A stretch of 64,000 nt of DNA from Plecoglossus altivelis. Lineage: Eukaryota; Chordata; Actinopteri; Osmeriformes; Plecoglossidae. Where the stretch lies: the NCBI GenBank assembly GCA_036571765.1, contig BROE01000018.1, positions 12,518,694-12,582,693 on the forward strand, given 5' to 3'. Below, piece after piece: positions 27,101 to 35,778 of this stretch (position 1 is its first letter; every line of letters begins with the position of its first letter). The notes below the pieces were generated by a model, which worked only from the letters and a program-made list of their open reading frames with translations, was not told the DNA's origin and did no database searches. The position numbers and the translations under genes were made by a program.

Positions 27101-30100
27101 CCATTTAGAAGGCTCAGGAAACCTTTGAGGGTGTTTTGATGTGATAGAATATGGTGACATGCCAATCAGCCTATTTGTTGAGATTAATTGGTGGTTTTAT
27201 GTTAATTTGAGAAAAAATCATCACAGCTAAATGAACCAAAGACTTAAAGGGGTCACACACTGGGTTTTTAGACCATTTGACAGTGTTCCTTAAGGTCTCC
27301 AAACAGAATATGTAACATTGGTTAGGTTAAAAAATGGCTCAGGTGTAATTTTATGTGCCCTAATGCAAGCTTAGAAATTGTCCAGCTTTGAAATAAGCAG
27401 TTTTCTCCCTATACGGTATGCTCTTTAGTATATATATATGAGCTGCAAACTGATTGGTTGGTGTACAACGACCAGCCAAATATTTATCTTAAATCGTAGA
27501 TTTACTTGACAGCACAGGTCACTTTCTCAGGCAAATGAGAATGAAACATGCTTGTTTAAAAACCCTGAGATTCTGGCAATCTTCAACAGGCCTGCATCTA
27601 CAAAAAGCAGGCCCCTCTGATGTTTTTGGAGTAGAATGGAGTGAAATACAACATTGTGAACACACCACTGAGCGACTGGCATGTGAGCGACCGGAGTCTG
27701 AGTGACTGGCTAACGTCAAAATAGTGTAACTGGGACGTAGTCTCACTCAGATTGCCAGTTTTACACAAAGCAAAAAAACAAACAAACAAAAAAAAAAATC
27801 GACCACCTGGCTAAAAGCAGAATTCCAAGATCTCTTGAAAGCTGCCCTGCTCAACCTTTTCTTCAAGCAAATTAATAATTTAGTGTCTGGATCTTGTCAT
27901 TTACAGACATCATCTATGCCTGTCCGAGTGTTTGGTTCATCGGATGATTATGGAAAGTTTCATCATTCCCTGTACATCCTGGAAACACTGCATTTACAAC
28001 GGCAGGTCCATTTTCAATATTCTTGAAACAATAAAAACATTGTAGTTTGTGATTCCTGGGAAAGTAAACAGAGCAGAGAGCAGCTAAACTAATGTCTAAG
28101 ATTTATGTCGATTCCATTTTGGGACGTACACAAAGGTATAGACAGAAGCCGGAAATACGTCACAAACGAAGCTTTGCTGAAAGTGATAGTTTTACAGCAG
28201 GAGTTTTATATGTGAGATTTACATACAACAGAGTTGTCAACGGGCTAGGAGATCAGCTGCACATCCATTTTCCCCCAGAACAGCCATTAGTCCACTATGA
28301 AAAGGTAACATGGGTTTTGCAGTGTGTCATTCCTTTATAGTCATAGTTTTCTAAACATCCTAAAACTTCCTTACATGTCGCTTTGATAATTTATAGTTCA
28401 TAAAGACCTCACCTTAAGGTCCAGCGATTTCTCCCTCAACCTGCCTGAAGGTCCAGCGATTTCTCCCTCAACCTGCCTACAGCATCTTTACTGGGTTTGA
28501 GTATTTCCTATAAAATTATCCATGCATGAATAAATCATTGGTGGAGCATCCTAAAACAAGACAGCAATGATGACTCCGAATGAATCGACCATTTGACATA
28601 GCCTAATTACAACATCACATCAGCTATAGAACATCAGACATCATCTATGCCTGTCCAAGTGTTTGTTTCCCTGGGACGATTAAGGAGAGTTTAATCACTC
28701 CCTGTAAAGTCTGGAACACTGTATTTACAACAGCGGTCCATTTTCAATATTCTTGAACGATTAAAAACGTTCTTGTTTGTTATTCCTGTAGGAGTAACAG
28801 ATTTTTTTTTTTTAAATAGTAAACTGGTTTTACAGTCACGTGTGACTGTTCTATCAACCAACAGCTGGTCGCTCCTCTGGTATTTCTACCAATGCCCTTC
28901 TGTGCAGTGCTCATGTATTGATCCATATGCGCACTTACACCTGATATAAGCTTCCACGTTGTGAAGACCTATGATTGGATGGGATTGGATTCTCTTCACA
29001 TGAACCTTCAGGATCAGGATAGCCTGGCCTTAAGTTTTTCTTCCGCTAGAAAGCTAGCCTCCTTCTCCTATGTGCCTTTCCAGTACTGTTTAGTCTCCAG
29101 CCTTGATGGGTCTGCTCTGCAGCATTCTCATCTTCTAGCTACTATGGTGCTTCACTCAGCCTGTGTAACTGGCTTCGGTATTGACGTGTGTCCATACCTG
29201 CCCTAGTCTTTAACTCTGCAATCAGTTGCTGCTTGCTGTTGTACTTATTGGGGCTTCGTACTCAATATCCTGGTGGGGAGTTGATGTTAGTTCCCTCTGA
29301 CCTCTCGTCCCGGTTTCCCTTTGTCGGGGGCAATGGGGACCGGAGGGTGTGTTCCAACTACAGGGGGATCACACTCCTCAGCCTCCCCGTTAAGGTCTAC
29401 ACCAGGGTACTGGAGAAGAGAAACGGGCCGACAGTCGAACCTCGGATTCGGGAGGAGCAGTGAGGTTCTGTCCTGGACGCGGAACACTTGACTAGCTCTA
29501 TACTCTCCCTCAGGTGCTTAAGGGTTCATGGATGCTCGCGTGACCAGTACGCATGTGCTTTATGGATATGGGGAAGGCCTTCGACCATGTCCCTCATGAT
29601 ATTCTGTGAGGGGTTATCAGGGAGAAAGTGATCCGGGGCCCTTTACTGGGGGCCGTCCCGTCCACGTCCCTGTATGACCGGAGCAGGAGCTCTGTTTGTG
29701 TTGCCGGTAATAAGACCTGTTCCCGGGGCATGTTTAACCCCACCAGGGCTGACCTTTGTCTCTGATTCTGTTCATTGTTTTTATGGACAGAATTCTAGGT
29801 GCAGTCAGGGGCCGGAGGGTGTCTGGCTCAGGGAGCACAGGAACATCTCTGCTATTTACAGAATATGTTTTCCTGATGGCTTCATCGGACTGGGACCTCC
29901 AGCGGGCACTGAAGCTGATTGCAGCTGAGTGTGAAGCAGCTGGAATAGTAAAGAGTACCTCCAAACTGAAGGCCATGGTTCTCAACCAGAAAAGGGTGGC
30001 TTGCCCTGTCTAGGTGGGTAGGGAGTCCTTGCCCCAAGTGGAGAACTTCAAGTATATCGGGGTCTTGTTCACAAGTGAGGGAAGGATGGAGCGTGAAATT

Positions 30101-33100
30101 GACAGGCGGATCGGTGAAGCATCTGCAGTGATGTGGTCTCTCTATCGGACTGTTGTGGTGAAGAAGAAGCTGAGTTTTAAGGCAAATCTCTTGATTTATC
30201 AGTTAATCGTTCCTACTCTCACCTATGGTCATGAACTCTGGATAATGACCGAGAGGACAAGATCGCAGATGCAAGTGGCCGAAATGAGTTTCCACCGCAG
30301 GGTGGCCGGGTGCTCCCTTAGAGATAGAGATGGGGTGAGGAGCTTGAGAAGAGCTCAGAGTAGAGACACAGCTCCTTCATGTCGAGAGGAGCCAGATGAG
30401 ATGGCTTGGGCATGTTTCAGATGCCTCTTAGATGCCCCAGGGAAGACCCAGCGCAAGCTGGGATGGACTATGTCTCTCGGTTGACCTGCCAACGCTTCGG
30501 GATCCCCAGGCAGAGCTCAGGGAGGTGTGCGTCTCAGACTGCTGCTCCCAGGGAAATGGATGGATGGAAATTGTAGTTTGGGATTTAATTATTTATTTAG
30601 AAAAGCAGAGTCACGCTTTTGCATTTATACTATGGCTATTGCAAAGCAATTTGCAAATAAATGATACAAACAGAAAAAAACGTGTTCCGTCTTCAGGCAA
30701 GTGTTTCATATCAGTGTATCCTTAATTTACAAATAGACCCTTGTGATATATTTTTGACGTTTGAAAGTATGGACACGCAGTTCTGTGTAAATCCTTAAGA
30801 TGGCAACAAACTGTATGATTTTGGTCAAGATTTGGTTATCCGAGGAAAATAGACAGTCCTTATGGATTCCTATAATTCTAGCCTAAAATCTCTTGTTGTT
30901 GATCGCTTATTTGACATACCCCCAATTAATGGCTGTTGCCTGTGATTAAATTATGGCAGTATCAGTATATTCTTATCCTACAAATATTGTCTAGCTAAAA
31001 CCAAATCAAAGTTACTCATTTCTATAAAAATAGATAACTATCTAGACATCTATCTAGATCAATAGAAAAATTGTGCCAAGGACTTTTCCCACAATAGTGT
31101 AGGTCTTCCTCTAAGTTTGATCTTCTGTGATCATGGACACACATGCACCCATAAACAACCCTTACCTCCATTGATTGATGAGTGTGATACATCAGAGAGA
31201 GCTTGTGGGTGAGACGGGGAATGAGGCAGCGACTGATTACTGGAAATGGGTTGGCCACTTGCAGTTGGGCTGCTCTGGGAATGGTGGGGAGAGTAGGCTC
31301 CTCTGACAGACAAGCAGCTTTTATTAGAAGATCTGGGTGAGGAGTTGGGAATTCCTGTTTGGTTTGGTAAGGGACCAGAGGCTCCGCCCCGCAAGCTGCT
31401 GGGAGACACACCCATTTCTCTGGCTCTCTGAGGCAACGGAATGTATTTTCCATCCCTGTGAGGAAGTGAGACAGTAGGAATAAAATTCTGTATGAGCTGC
31501 ACATACCTCTCACAAAATAATCCCAATCAAATGTGAATGTCTTTCACATTTTTCCCATACATTGGTGTGTGTCTGTGTTCAGTAGAGGTGTGATTGTGCC
31601 TGGGGGTGTGCATCCATCCACCTTCTGGCAGAGTTGCCGTAGCCAGGGCTGCCCCTCTCCCCCTCCTCTCGGACCACGGCGCTGTACTTCTCCTCCTCGC
31701 TCTTCCCCTCGTCATTCTCCAGGGAGACTCGCCGCCGGTACTGTGAACTGCCCTCAATCTCGTTAGCCAGCCTTGCTGCCCTGGCCTCCCGCTGGCGAAA
31801 GCCTTCAGAGGTCCCCTTCTCCAGGGGCACCCTGGAAAGGGAGGGAGGGAAATACTAGTAGCACTAGTACCAGTAGTAGTATACCATTTTGCTTAGTGTT
31901 GTATCTTTGGAATGATAAAACAAACACAAATGGATACAAAGACTCCTATTCTACAGTTGTTGCAAATTAAGCAAATCCATAGATTACATTGACAGTAGGG
32001 CTGCAACTAACGATTATTTCGATAATCGATTCATCTGTCGATGAATTGATGAATCGAAAAGGGGGGGAAAACATTCATTTTCAACCTTTTATTCAAAAAC
32101 AGAACTGATGGTGCAAATTCACAGTGCTAAAAAAAATCCTCAGAACGTGCAAAAACAGGTTGCTCTTTTAACATCCCTGAGCTGTTAACGTAATAAAAAT
32201 AAATAACAAAAACAAAATATGGTTTTTTTTTATAAAGTGCACAAAAAGATGTATATTTTTGTTTAAAGGGACCTGAGCTGTCAGAACAATACATCTTTGT
32301 TTTTTATAAAGAAAAATACAAATCAGAAAACTTAACAGGAATTGTTTGAACAGTAGAATTTCTTCTCTCCACTACACTCACTCACTCACTCACTCTGTTC
32401 AGACACTTTGTATTGCAATGCAAAGCCAGCACATCTCCCCTGGAGTCAAGCCTGCAACCTACCAGCCAATCAAAAAAAAGAAAGTGGCTACACAATAGCC
32501 AATCAGAGAATAGCCCTATTGTATTTGGGTAATATTTAACGCAACAACCAATCAAAAAAGAAAGGGGTTAGAGATGTCACTCTTCACTCTCTGTCTTCAA
32601 AACTTGAGAGCCCCGAGTCTTGGTTTTTGCAATTCAAAGCAGTTTTTTTAAAGTTATCATTTCGTTTTCGTTTGTGAAAATATGTCACTTTTGCATATTT
32701 TGCAATTAACACACTTTTTTGAATGATTTAGTATGAATTGCTCCCACACCTTGGATGGCTTGGGTCGTACTGATTTCTCTGCCTCCATCATGTGTTTCAG
32801 AACAATGTTACAGGTCTCTCTGATGGTCTTTCCTCTACCTCCGCTCTGCTATTTATTTATTTATTTATTTATTTTTGCTCCGCTCTCACACAACGAATCG
32901 ATAATGAAATTTGTTGCCAACTCTTTTAATAATTGAATTTGATCGATTTTATCGATTCGTTGTTGCAGCCCTAATTGACAGAGTTCCTAATTGCAGCTTT
33001 TGCCTCTTGGGTCCATCAGAACTTCCTTTTTGCTGCCTGTTGAACATGAAGTTACACATTTAAATCTTCCCACGTGAAACATTGGTTAGATCACTCACGT

Positions 33101-35778
33101 GTACATAGAGAGGCTGGAGTCATAGGTGGATTTCATGCCGTACGTGTCCTCATTAAATTTGAACATCTCGCTGGCATCCCAGCCATTAGACTGAGGGAGA
33201 AACAGACGCCCAGACCATCAATCTTATTAGAAACCCCCAAGAGGAACGATCGGCAGTCATAGTGTTGATTGTAGTTGGTACAGTTGTGCTTGCAGCATCA
33301 CGGTTTTTAAGCATCAAGAGCAAGCAGCCTGCTCCTTTGTCAAGTAAATTGTATCTGATATTGAGTACCAAATGGGCCTGTGTAAATGTGGGCCTGTGTG
33401 TGAAAGTGTGGGAGCGTGTCCTACTGCGTCGTTCTCCAGCTCGTAACTCTCTCCGTTGCTATCTCCTCCATCCCATCTCTGCAGCACCTTCTCCTTGTGC
33501 TCCCCATTAAGCCGTGTTGAGCTGATGGCAGTGTCTGTGAATGTTTCTACACACAAAAACTTAATTTTTCACAGTTTTTGTCAGTCCATATTCACACATT
33601 TAAGTGGACCATTATTGGGCAAATGTAACCATGCTATGCACTATAAATAGGCACTGTTCATTAAATATGAGAAATATAACTGAAATTCTACTCAGAACGT
33701 CAGATAAATAAAAATAATTCCACAGGGAGCTAGAGTATTACAAATTGTTCTAACTCAACCAATTTCACACCAGTATTGTCAAGACTCATCCTCAGTTTTA
33801 AATGACTATTCAAATTCTTCTTTTTTATTCATATAGACTTGTGTGTATTCTAACTAAGTCGCTAGTCTAGAAATGTCCATCCCTCTTGATACTGAAGAAA
33901 GCATTAAGGCCGATCACTAACAACAACATTTTTTATGTGCAGCTGCTGCTTGCAAAACTGCAGGTATAAATTTGCCTTCAAAAGGTAAGCAAGCACCATG
34001 ACCCTGTCAACTAAATGGAAAAGAATATTTAGGATGCCCCCCATTTCTATCTTACGTGAAGACCTTCATCAAGATTTTTTTTTATGTGAGACCACAAAAA
34101 CAGATTTTTTATCCGACTGTGTCCCAACTGTGAACACAGAAAATCTCGCTATATCTCTTAAGACTTCAAAATAAGTATGGCTGATGAAGCTGCTAAAGCA
34201 GATACAAATTGCAATAGTGTTTGAAATCATTTTCACAGAAAATCCACAGGAAAATATAAGACATAAAGATTAACTCCATTTTAAGATGAATGAATAACAT
34301 TTAACTTTGTGCTGCAACATGAGTGAATTTGTTATGCTTCCATCTTCTCTCAGCTTGTTTTCGGATTGGATATTGTTTTGTTTCACATGATACCCTGCAG
34401 CGCATGCACGGACGGGCTTGTCCTCAGGGTCCCCCCCCCACATACCAGGACTTCTGATCAATTTCGAATCAATTTCTGATCGATTCCCAATCCGATGTTC
34501 TTCCAAGCAGGTCCCATCACTCAAAACACACCTCCCACCAAAGTAAATCTTAATCTTAGTATAACCTATATAACCTTTAAAATAATTGTGATATTACCTA
34601 GGATTGTCAGGAGGGGAAATCAGACCCAAATCAGACCCATTATCTTGTAGTGTGTACCCAACCTATGCCAAGTTGGTTGTATTGATCACTGTGACCTTTG
34701 ACCAAAAGTGCATTCACACAAACCTCTGATGGCAAAATTGAGATCCACGTCTCGGCATGTCATGGTAACAAGGTCGGTAGGACTGAAGATCATGATGTCG
34801 GTGATCTCCTCAATCCTGGGCATCAAGGTTGAGCTTCCACCTCCTTCATCCCCCTCTCCCACATCATTTTGCTTGTGTACAGCATCCACGGCCAGCTCAC
34901 ACTGATTTAAAGGAATAAACCAATAAAAAGGATTATACATCCATCAACTACAGAGAAATGGTCATGACCCTATTGTACTACTGTTGGTAGATAATGTTTG
35001 AAATAAAAAAATGTATGGGAAAAAAACTGAAGTCTCTTGTGGTCCAAAATCTGGCAAGCAAACGTGGCCAGTAAGGTCAAACTCAAACATTTTACACATT
35101 TGAAGAATTCAGACTGAAATATATTGAGTGACATGTCATGCACATATAATGGTTGATAAATACATCACACGCACATACGCACACGGTGTTCAACCTCTTA
35201 ATAATTATAGATCATTTGTAATTTACCCGTGAGCTTAGAGTTTTGAAGATTCCTTCATAGGCAGACCCATTCTTGACTTTCACATCACAGGTTGAACCCT
35301 ATGGAATATTACATTAGAATTGTGAGAAGATAAGGAGGATAGCAAGTCCTGATGATGGCATCAGGACTACTATCATGGAAAAAGCAATTGTGCATCTTAA
35401 TATATAAAGCACACTTACTGATTAGGCAAACTCCAAAGTTACATTATATCACTGATGAGGAGAGGTATAGAACTTACCACTACTGCAGTGAGAAAATGAA
35501 GCATTCGGGCATTGTTGTAAACACCTTCGAACAGCTTGGGGGGAAAGGTACATATCTTCCTATTATTAGTGTTGTAACCCCACAGGAATAATTGAGACTT
35601 GTCTTTGACAATGATTTTTAACAAGTACTGTAAACCTTATCGAAATAAATATATTCATACTTGACCACTATTGTTGGCGTCTTAACGCCAGAAAATATCT
35701 AGTTATCTAGATACTAATGAACCACAGAACCATATTTTCACTTACAAAAGAAGACTGGGTTTGAGATGGCGGCTTCAT
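1197..35778 (-). CDS. atxn2l: Ataxin-2-like protein, 21 coding exons, complete reading frame
   Basis: The gene encodes an RNA-associated protein of the ataxin-2 family; relatives act in stress granules and bind poly(A)-binding protein. Coding exons (high to low): 35778-35746, 35534-35478, 35298-35227, 34901-34724, 33546-33425, 33190-33099, 31831-31622, 31455-31166, 23831-23691, 21588-21493, 21344-21283, 16552-16296, 16202-16133, 15944-15792, 5306-5255, 4950-4787, 4656-4533, 2631-2519, 2384-2187, 1530-1359, 1255-1197. Every boundary has AG and GT, all phases match, and the lengths sum to 2,715 nt (904 codons plus TGA). The LSm fold begins near residue 12 (FEGVYNNARMLHFLTAVV), LsmAD lies around 115-190 (NGWDASEMFKFNEDTYG), and PAM2 is at 542-553 (STLNPNAKEFNP). 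Wording such as FLTAVVGSTCDVKVKNG follows human ATXN2L rather than ATXN2. Human ATXN2L is longer at the N-terminus, so an upstream coding exon 1 may have been missed. Exon edges are hand-assigned. Confidence 0.92.
2655..2846. repeat. Compound (TA)n/(TG)n/(CA)n microsatellite, palindromic
   Basis: About 190 bp of almost pure alternating purine-pyrimidine: TA runs, then a TG run near 2710-2737, then TA runs, then a CA run near 2780-2794, then TA runs. The TG and CA blocks are inverted copies of each other around an AT core, so the block can fold as a cruciform or adopt Z-DNA. It begins about 25 bp upstream of an atxn2l exon acceptor (2632) and abuts a Tc1 relic. Confidence 0.95.
2847..4347 (+). 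mobile_element. Tc1-like transposon, inactive, left end replaced by microsatellite
   Basis: The right terminal inverted repeat ends at 4347 with TA at 4348-4349. Its inner part (about 4160-4270) is matched in inverted orientation by 2850-2975. Both repeats contain copies of a short AAATAAGTATTTGAA motif, the IR/DR layout of fish Tc1 elements. The outer ~90 bp of the left repeat is missing; the microsatellite stands in its place. Confidence 0.85.
3135..4094 (+). pseudogene. Tc1-like transposase, broken by in-frame stops
   Basis: The N-terminus reads MAKTKELSKNPRDKIVHLHK, a paired-type helix-turn-helix, and is open for 127 codons to a TAA at 3516. The same frame then continues with the DDE region: WSDEAKIQL holds the first Asp and QHDNDPKHTA the second. 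The third catalytic residue, normally Glu in the PIEHLW-type motif, is a TAG codon (3951-3953, within LNPI-stop-NLW). Several other stops lie between. Family members are usually about 340 aa. The copy is dead. Confidence 0.85.
4533..5306 (-). CDS. atxn2l: atxn2l C-terminal exons (APQMY to PMYSML region)
   Basis: Exon 5306-5255 gives APQMYQCISQGKYPRAKG. Exon 4950-4787 gives the SLAASMIQAAASAAGPP segment and ends HFHGP. Exon 4656-4533 gives PMYSMLQGG and ends QQGMY. These align in order with the low-complexity C-terminal half of human ATXN2L. A 10.5-kb intron separates 5306 from 15792. The donor after 4787 is GTAGGG. Confidence 0.88.
6074..6149 (+). repeat. (GAAA)n microsatellite
   Basis: About 19 uninterrupted GAAA units in an atxn2l intron, purine-only on the plus strand. 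Confidence 0.97.
6402..8952 (+). mobile_element. Rex3-type (RTE clade) LINE, copy 1, split by a solo LTR
   Basis: The 5' leader (CCTTGAACGGCCACC) starts at 6402, is interrupted by an LTR at 6497-6951, and resumes. Endonuclease-region remnants occupy about 7230-7540. They jump directly to the reverse transcriptase near 7635, so the middle is deleted. The RT core shows KKGDRRVCSNYRGITLLSLP and FADDVVLMA, with several frameshifts. The tail ends GCGGAAGTAAATGGATGGATGG, the short ATGG-repeat 3' end of Rex3. It sits in an atxn2l intron, antisense to the gene. Confidence 0.9.
6497..6951 (+). mobile_element. Solo LTR (455 bp) inserted in Rex3 copy 1
   Basis: It begins TGATGGGTAATGG and ends CCCTACA. 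It is flanked by GTTT (6493-6496) and GTCT (6952-6955), a 4-bp target duplication with one change; the uninterrupted Rex3 copy at 37.1 kb has GTCT once at this place. A TATATAAA box lies near 6807 and an ATTAAA signal near 6880. A related LTR ends the retroviral fragment at 58.6 kb. Confidence 0.8.
8953..11088. other. Intronic sequence with L2-like tail remnant
   Basis: AT-rich intronic DNA with no gene. Around 9430-9560 there is a segment ending in GATTCTGATTCTGATCT, resembling a LINE tail with short repeats. Nothing else is recognisable. Confidence 0.4.
11089..12765 (-). mobile_element. Near-complete Tc1-like transposon with ~225-bp terminal inverted repeats
   Basis: Both ends start CAGTCCCTGACAAAAG and are flanked by the TA target duplication (11087-11088 and 12766-12767). 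The inverted repeats run to about 11315 and from about 12540. Each contains a second CAAAAGTCTTGT motif at its inner edge, forming an IR/DR arrangement. At 1,677 bp it has the usual length of an autonomous Tc1 element. Confidence 0.93.
11406..12407 (-). pseudogene. Tc1-like transposase with a single premature stop
   Basis: The ATG at 12407-12405 starts MPNIHPETKALIIKRLK. The frame is open to a TGA at 12272-12270 (codon 46), then open again in the same frame to the natural stop at 11406: 333 codons with one nonsense codon. The helix-turn-helix pair is followed by a GRPRK hinge. The catalytic DDE triad is present as VDFSDEFS, QQDGAPSH and IIEHVWG. No frameshift was found. It cannot make full-length protein without readthrough, although the rest looks functional. 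Confidence 0.9.
12768..13479. other. Intronic sequence, nothing recognised
   Basis: AT-rich intronic DNA without coding signal on either strand. Confidence 0.4.
13480..14180 (+). pseudogene. Tc1/mariner-like transposase remnant
   Basis: Short stretches in different frames resemble a Tc1-type transposase: WPKKLNAAAERQIM near 13,660, NWGAEKWQQVLRTEKSKFDI near 13,900 (equivalent to the KVLWSDESKFEIF box) and a degraded C-terminal part. Stops and frameshifts are many, and no terminal repeats were found. Confidence 0.5.
14181..15261. other. Intronic sequence, nothing recognised
   Basis: AT-rich intronic DNA with no gene or clear repeat boundaries. Confidence 0.35.
15262..15480 (+). pseudogene. 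L2/CR1-type LINE reverse transcriptase fragment
   Basis: The reading frames give pieces equivalent to the NYRPISNLPF box, the LEKVV-QQL helix and the FQSGFRP-H-TET box of L2-type reverse transcriptases, in order but with frameshifts. Only about 200 bp remain. Confidence 0.5.
15792..16552 (-). CDS. atxn2l: atxn2l exons encoding the PAM2 (PABP-binding) motif
   Basis: Exon 16552-16296 starts LQPSS and is rich in Ser, Pro and Thr. Exon 16202-16133 carries QVKKSTLNPNAKEFNPIK. STLNPNAKEFNP is the PAM2 motif through which ataxin-2 proteins bind the MLLE domain of poly(A)-binding protein; the key Leu, Asn-Pro, Ala and Phe residues are all present. Its donor is GTCAGT. Exon 15944-15792 is Pro/Gln-rich and ends YLSYISPIQIQGHSVQ, matching the start of the ATXN2L C-terminal half. 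Confidence 0.9.
16770..21230. repeat. Cluster of related interspersed repeats with a THAP-like remnant
   Basis: Several segments of this 4.7-kb intron resemble one another. A GAGGGTACAATTTCTGGGGA-type block followed by GGTTGCAGATGGGT recurs at about 16,790, 17,515 and 19,150. A block around TTTTGACACCGA and AATATTGAGGGATCCTTAGG recurs at 19,040 and 21,030. A TCTCTTTCCTACGCAATTCTCACA block recurs at 19,550 and 20,465. A further copy lies at 48.9-49.55 kb. This suggests nested or tandem copies of one element family. Confidence 0.6.
19799..20030 (+). pseudogene. THAP zinc-finger-like coding remnant
   Basis: One frame reads KCSVPGCTGND then a stop and TFHPYAKEPNT, the C-x4-C start of a THAP (C2CH) domain with its FHP motif. 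After a frameshift the sequence reads ICLKNFIEDSFENLG, matching the ICSxHFxxDSF end of THAP domains but with the zinc-binding His changed to Asn. KGPV follows, where the AVPTIF box would begin. It is clearly broken. THAP domains occur in P-element-like transposases and host proteins derived from them. Confidence 0.5.
21283..23831 (-). CDS. atxn2l: atxn2l linker exons including ELRKFGKEF motif
   Basis: Exon 23831-23691 is Ser/Pro-rich (PKSSGPTPFLPVNG). Its acceptor was chosen at 23832/23831 rather than at the nearer CCCCAG because only this choice keeps the phase with the previous exon. Exon 21588-21493 contains an exact 18-bp tandem duplication that gives AAKERP twice. Exon 21344-21283 gives QLEELRKFGKEFR, matching the conserved ELRKFG segment before the second disordered region of ATXN2L. 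Phases run 1, 1, 1, 0 across these exons. Confidence 0.83.
21534..21569 (-). repeat. 18-bp exact tandem duplication inside an atxn2l coding exon
   Basis: The unit GGTCTTTCTTTAGCTGCT occurs twice in a row (plus-strand reading). It keeps frame and gives AAKERP twice in the protein. Confidence 0.95.
21795..23621. mobile_element. hAT-like non-autonomous DNA repeat
   Basis: The left end reads GGTGGAAAACTTCCAGTAAA; the right end, reverse-complemented, reads GGGTTAAAAATTTCCAGGAA, giving imperfect inverted ends. Internal segments near 22,160-22,260 and 23,250-23,370 resemble a widespread fish repeat. No transposase is recognisable. Boundaries are approximate, and the element nearly fills the intron between two atxn2l exons. 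Confidence 0.4.
23832..25054. other. Intronic sequence, nothing recognised
   Basis: AT-rich DNA in the 7.3-kb atxn2l intron; no convincing gene. Confidence 0.35.
25055..26089 (+). mobile_element. hAT-family element, copy A (BED-finger remnant)
   Basis: Terminal repeats start TAGGGCTGCAAC and end GCAGCCCTA. The flanks TTGACAAG (25047-25054) and TTGACAAA (26090-26097) form an 8-bp target duplication with one change, as hAT transposases produce. A reading frame from about 25,291 gives KPSKVWEQFILNHSKK then CVNCKICKSD, the start of a BED zinc finger like that at the N-terminus of hAT transposases. The catalytic part is absent. Confidence 0.88.
26200..27251 (-). mobile_element. Tc1/mariner-like element remnant with broken transposase
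   Basis: On the minus strand the transposase N-terminal region is at about 27,075 (MGKPQIFIAKGTGC), with a deletion after the first codons relative to the copy at 52.4 kb. The C-terminal part (26,570-26,280) keeps FQQDFAPAHS and LDWPANSTDLNSIENLWG, including the second Asp and the Glu of the triad. It belongs to the same family as the copy at 52.1-53.9 kb. The outer terminal repeats are eroded. Confidence 0.75.
27252..29322. other. Intronic sequence with local duplications
   Basis: No gene. A segment at about 27,905-28,055 (ACATCATCTATGCCTGTCC...) is repeated with divergence at about 28,632-28,795. A perfect 32-bp unit is tandemly repeated at 28,416-28,479. Confidence 0.6.
29323..30567 (+). 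mobile_element. Rex3-type LINE, copy 2, heavily deleted
   Basis: A short piece of leader (GTCGGGGGCAA) is joined directly to the RT region at GGGGACCGGAGGGTG, so most of the 5' half is missing. The RT core is frameshifted, and the FADD box is degraded to a FTEYVFLMA-like sequence. A C-terminal ORF runs 30,014-30,484. The tail ends AAATGGATGGATGG. Confidence 0.88.
30568..31165. other. Intronic sequence, nothing recognised
   Basis: AT-rich intron between Rex3 copy 2 and the atxn2l exon at 31,166. Confidence 0.4.
31166..31831 (-). CDS. atxn2l: atxn2l exons after LsmAD (acidic helix and Ser/Pro-rich linker)
   Basis: Exon 31831-31622 begins VPLEKGTSEGFRQREARAAR and continues through SLENDEGKSEEEKYSAV, the charged helical stretch that follows LsmAD in ATXN2 and ATXN2L. 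Its donor is the weak GTGGAT, but splicing there restores R-D-GKYIPLPQRAR across the junction, as in human ATXN2L. Exon 31455-31166 is Ser/Pro-rich (AYSPHHSQSSPTASGQP) and is probably disordered. It ends in phase 1, joining 23831 across a 7.3-kb intron full of transposons. Confidence 0.88.
31996..32973 (-). mobile_element. hAT-family element, copy B, inverted relative to copy A
   Basis: It has TAGGGCTGCAAC / GCAGCCCTA ends with a perfect 8-bp target duplication ATTGACAG (31988-31995 and 32974-32981). The 978-bp interior is a reverse-complement match to copy A at 25.06-26.09 kb along its length, including the BED-finger segment. It lies between two atxn2l exons. Confidence 0.92.
33099..34901 (-). 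CDS. atxn2l: atxn2l exons encoding the LSm C-terminal half and LsmAD domain
   Basis: Exon 34901-34724 starts CELAVDAVHK and ends NFAIR. It carries an acidic, glycine-rich insertion (VGEGDEGGGSS) where mammals have a shorter linker. Exon 33546-33425 contributes TFTDTAISSTRLNGEHKEKV and ends in the acidic ELENDA. Exon 33190-33099 gives SNGWDASEMFKFNEDTYG, the hallmark of the LsmAD domain. Phases are 0/1, 1/0 and 0/2. The donor after 34724 is GTTTGT, which is weak; the homology and phase on both sides support it. Confidence 0.88.
33547..34723. other. atxn2l intron, nothing recognised
   Basis: AT-rich intron with no coding signal or clear element ends. Confidence 0.4.
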
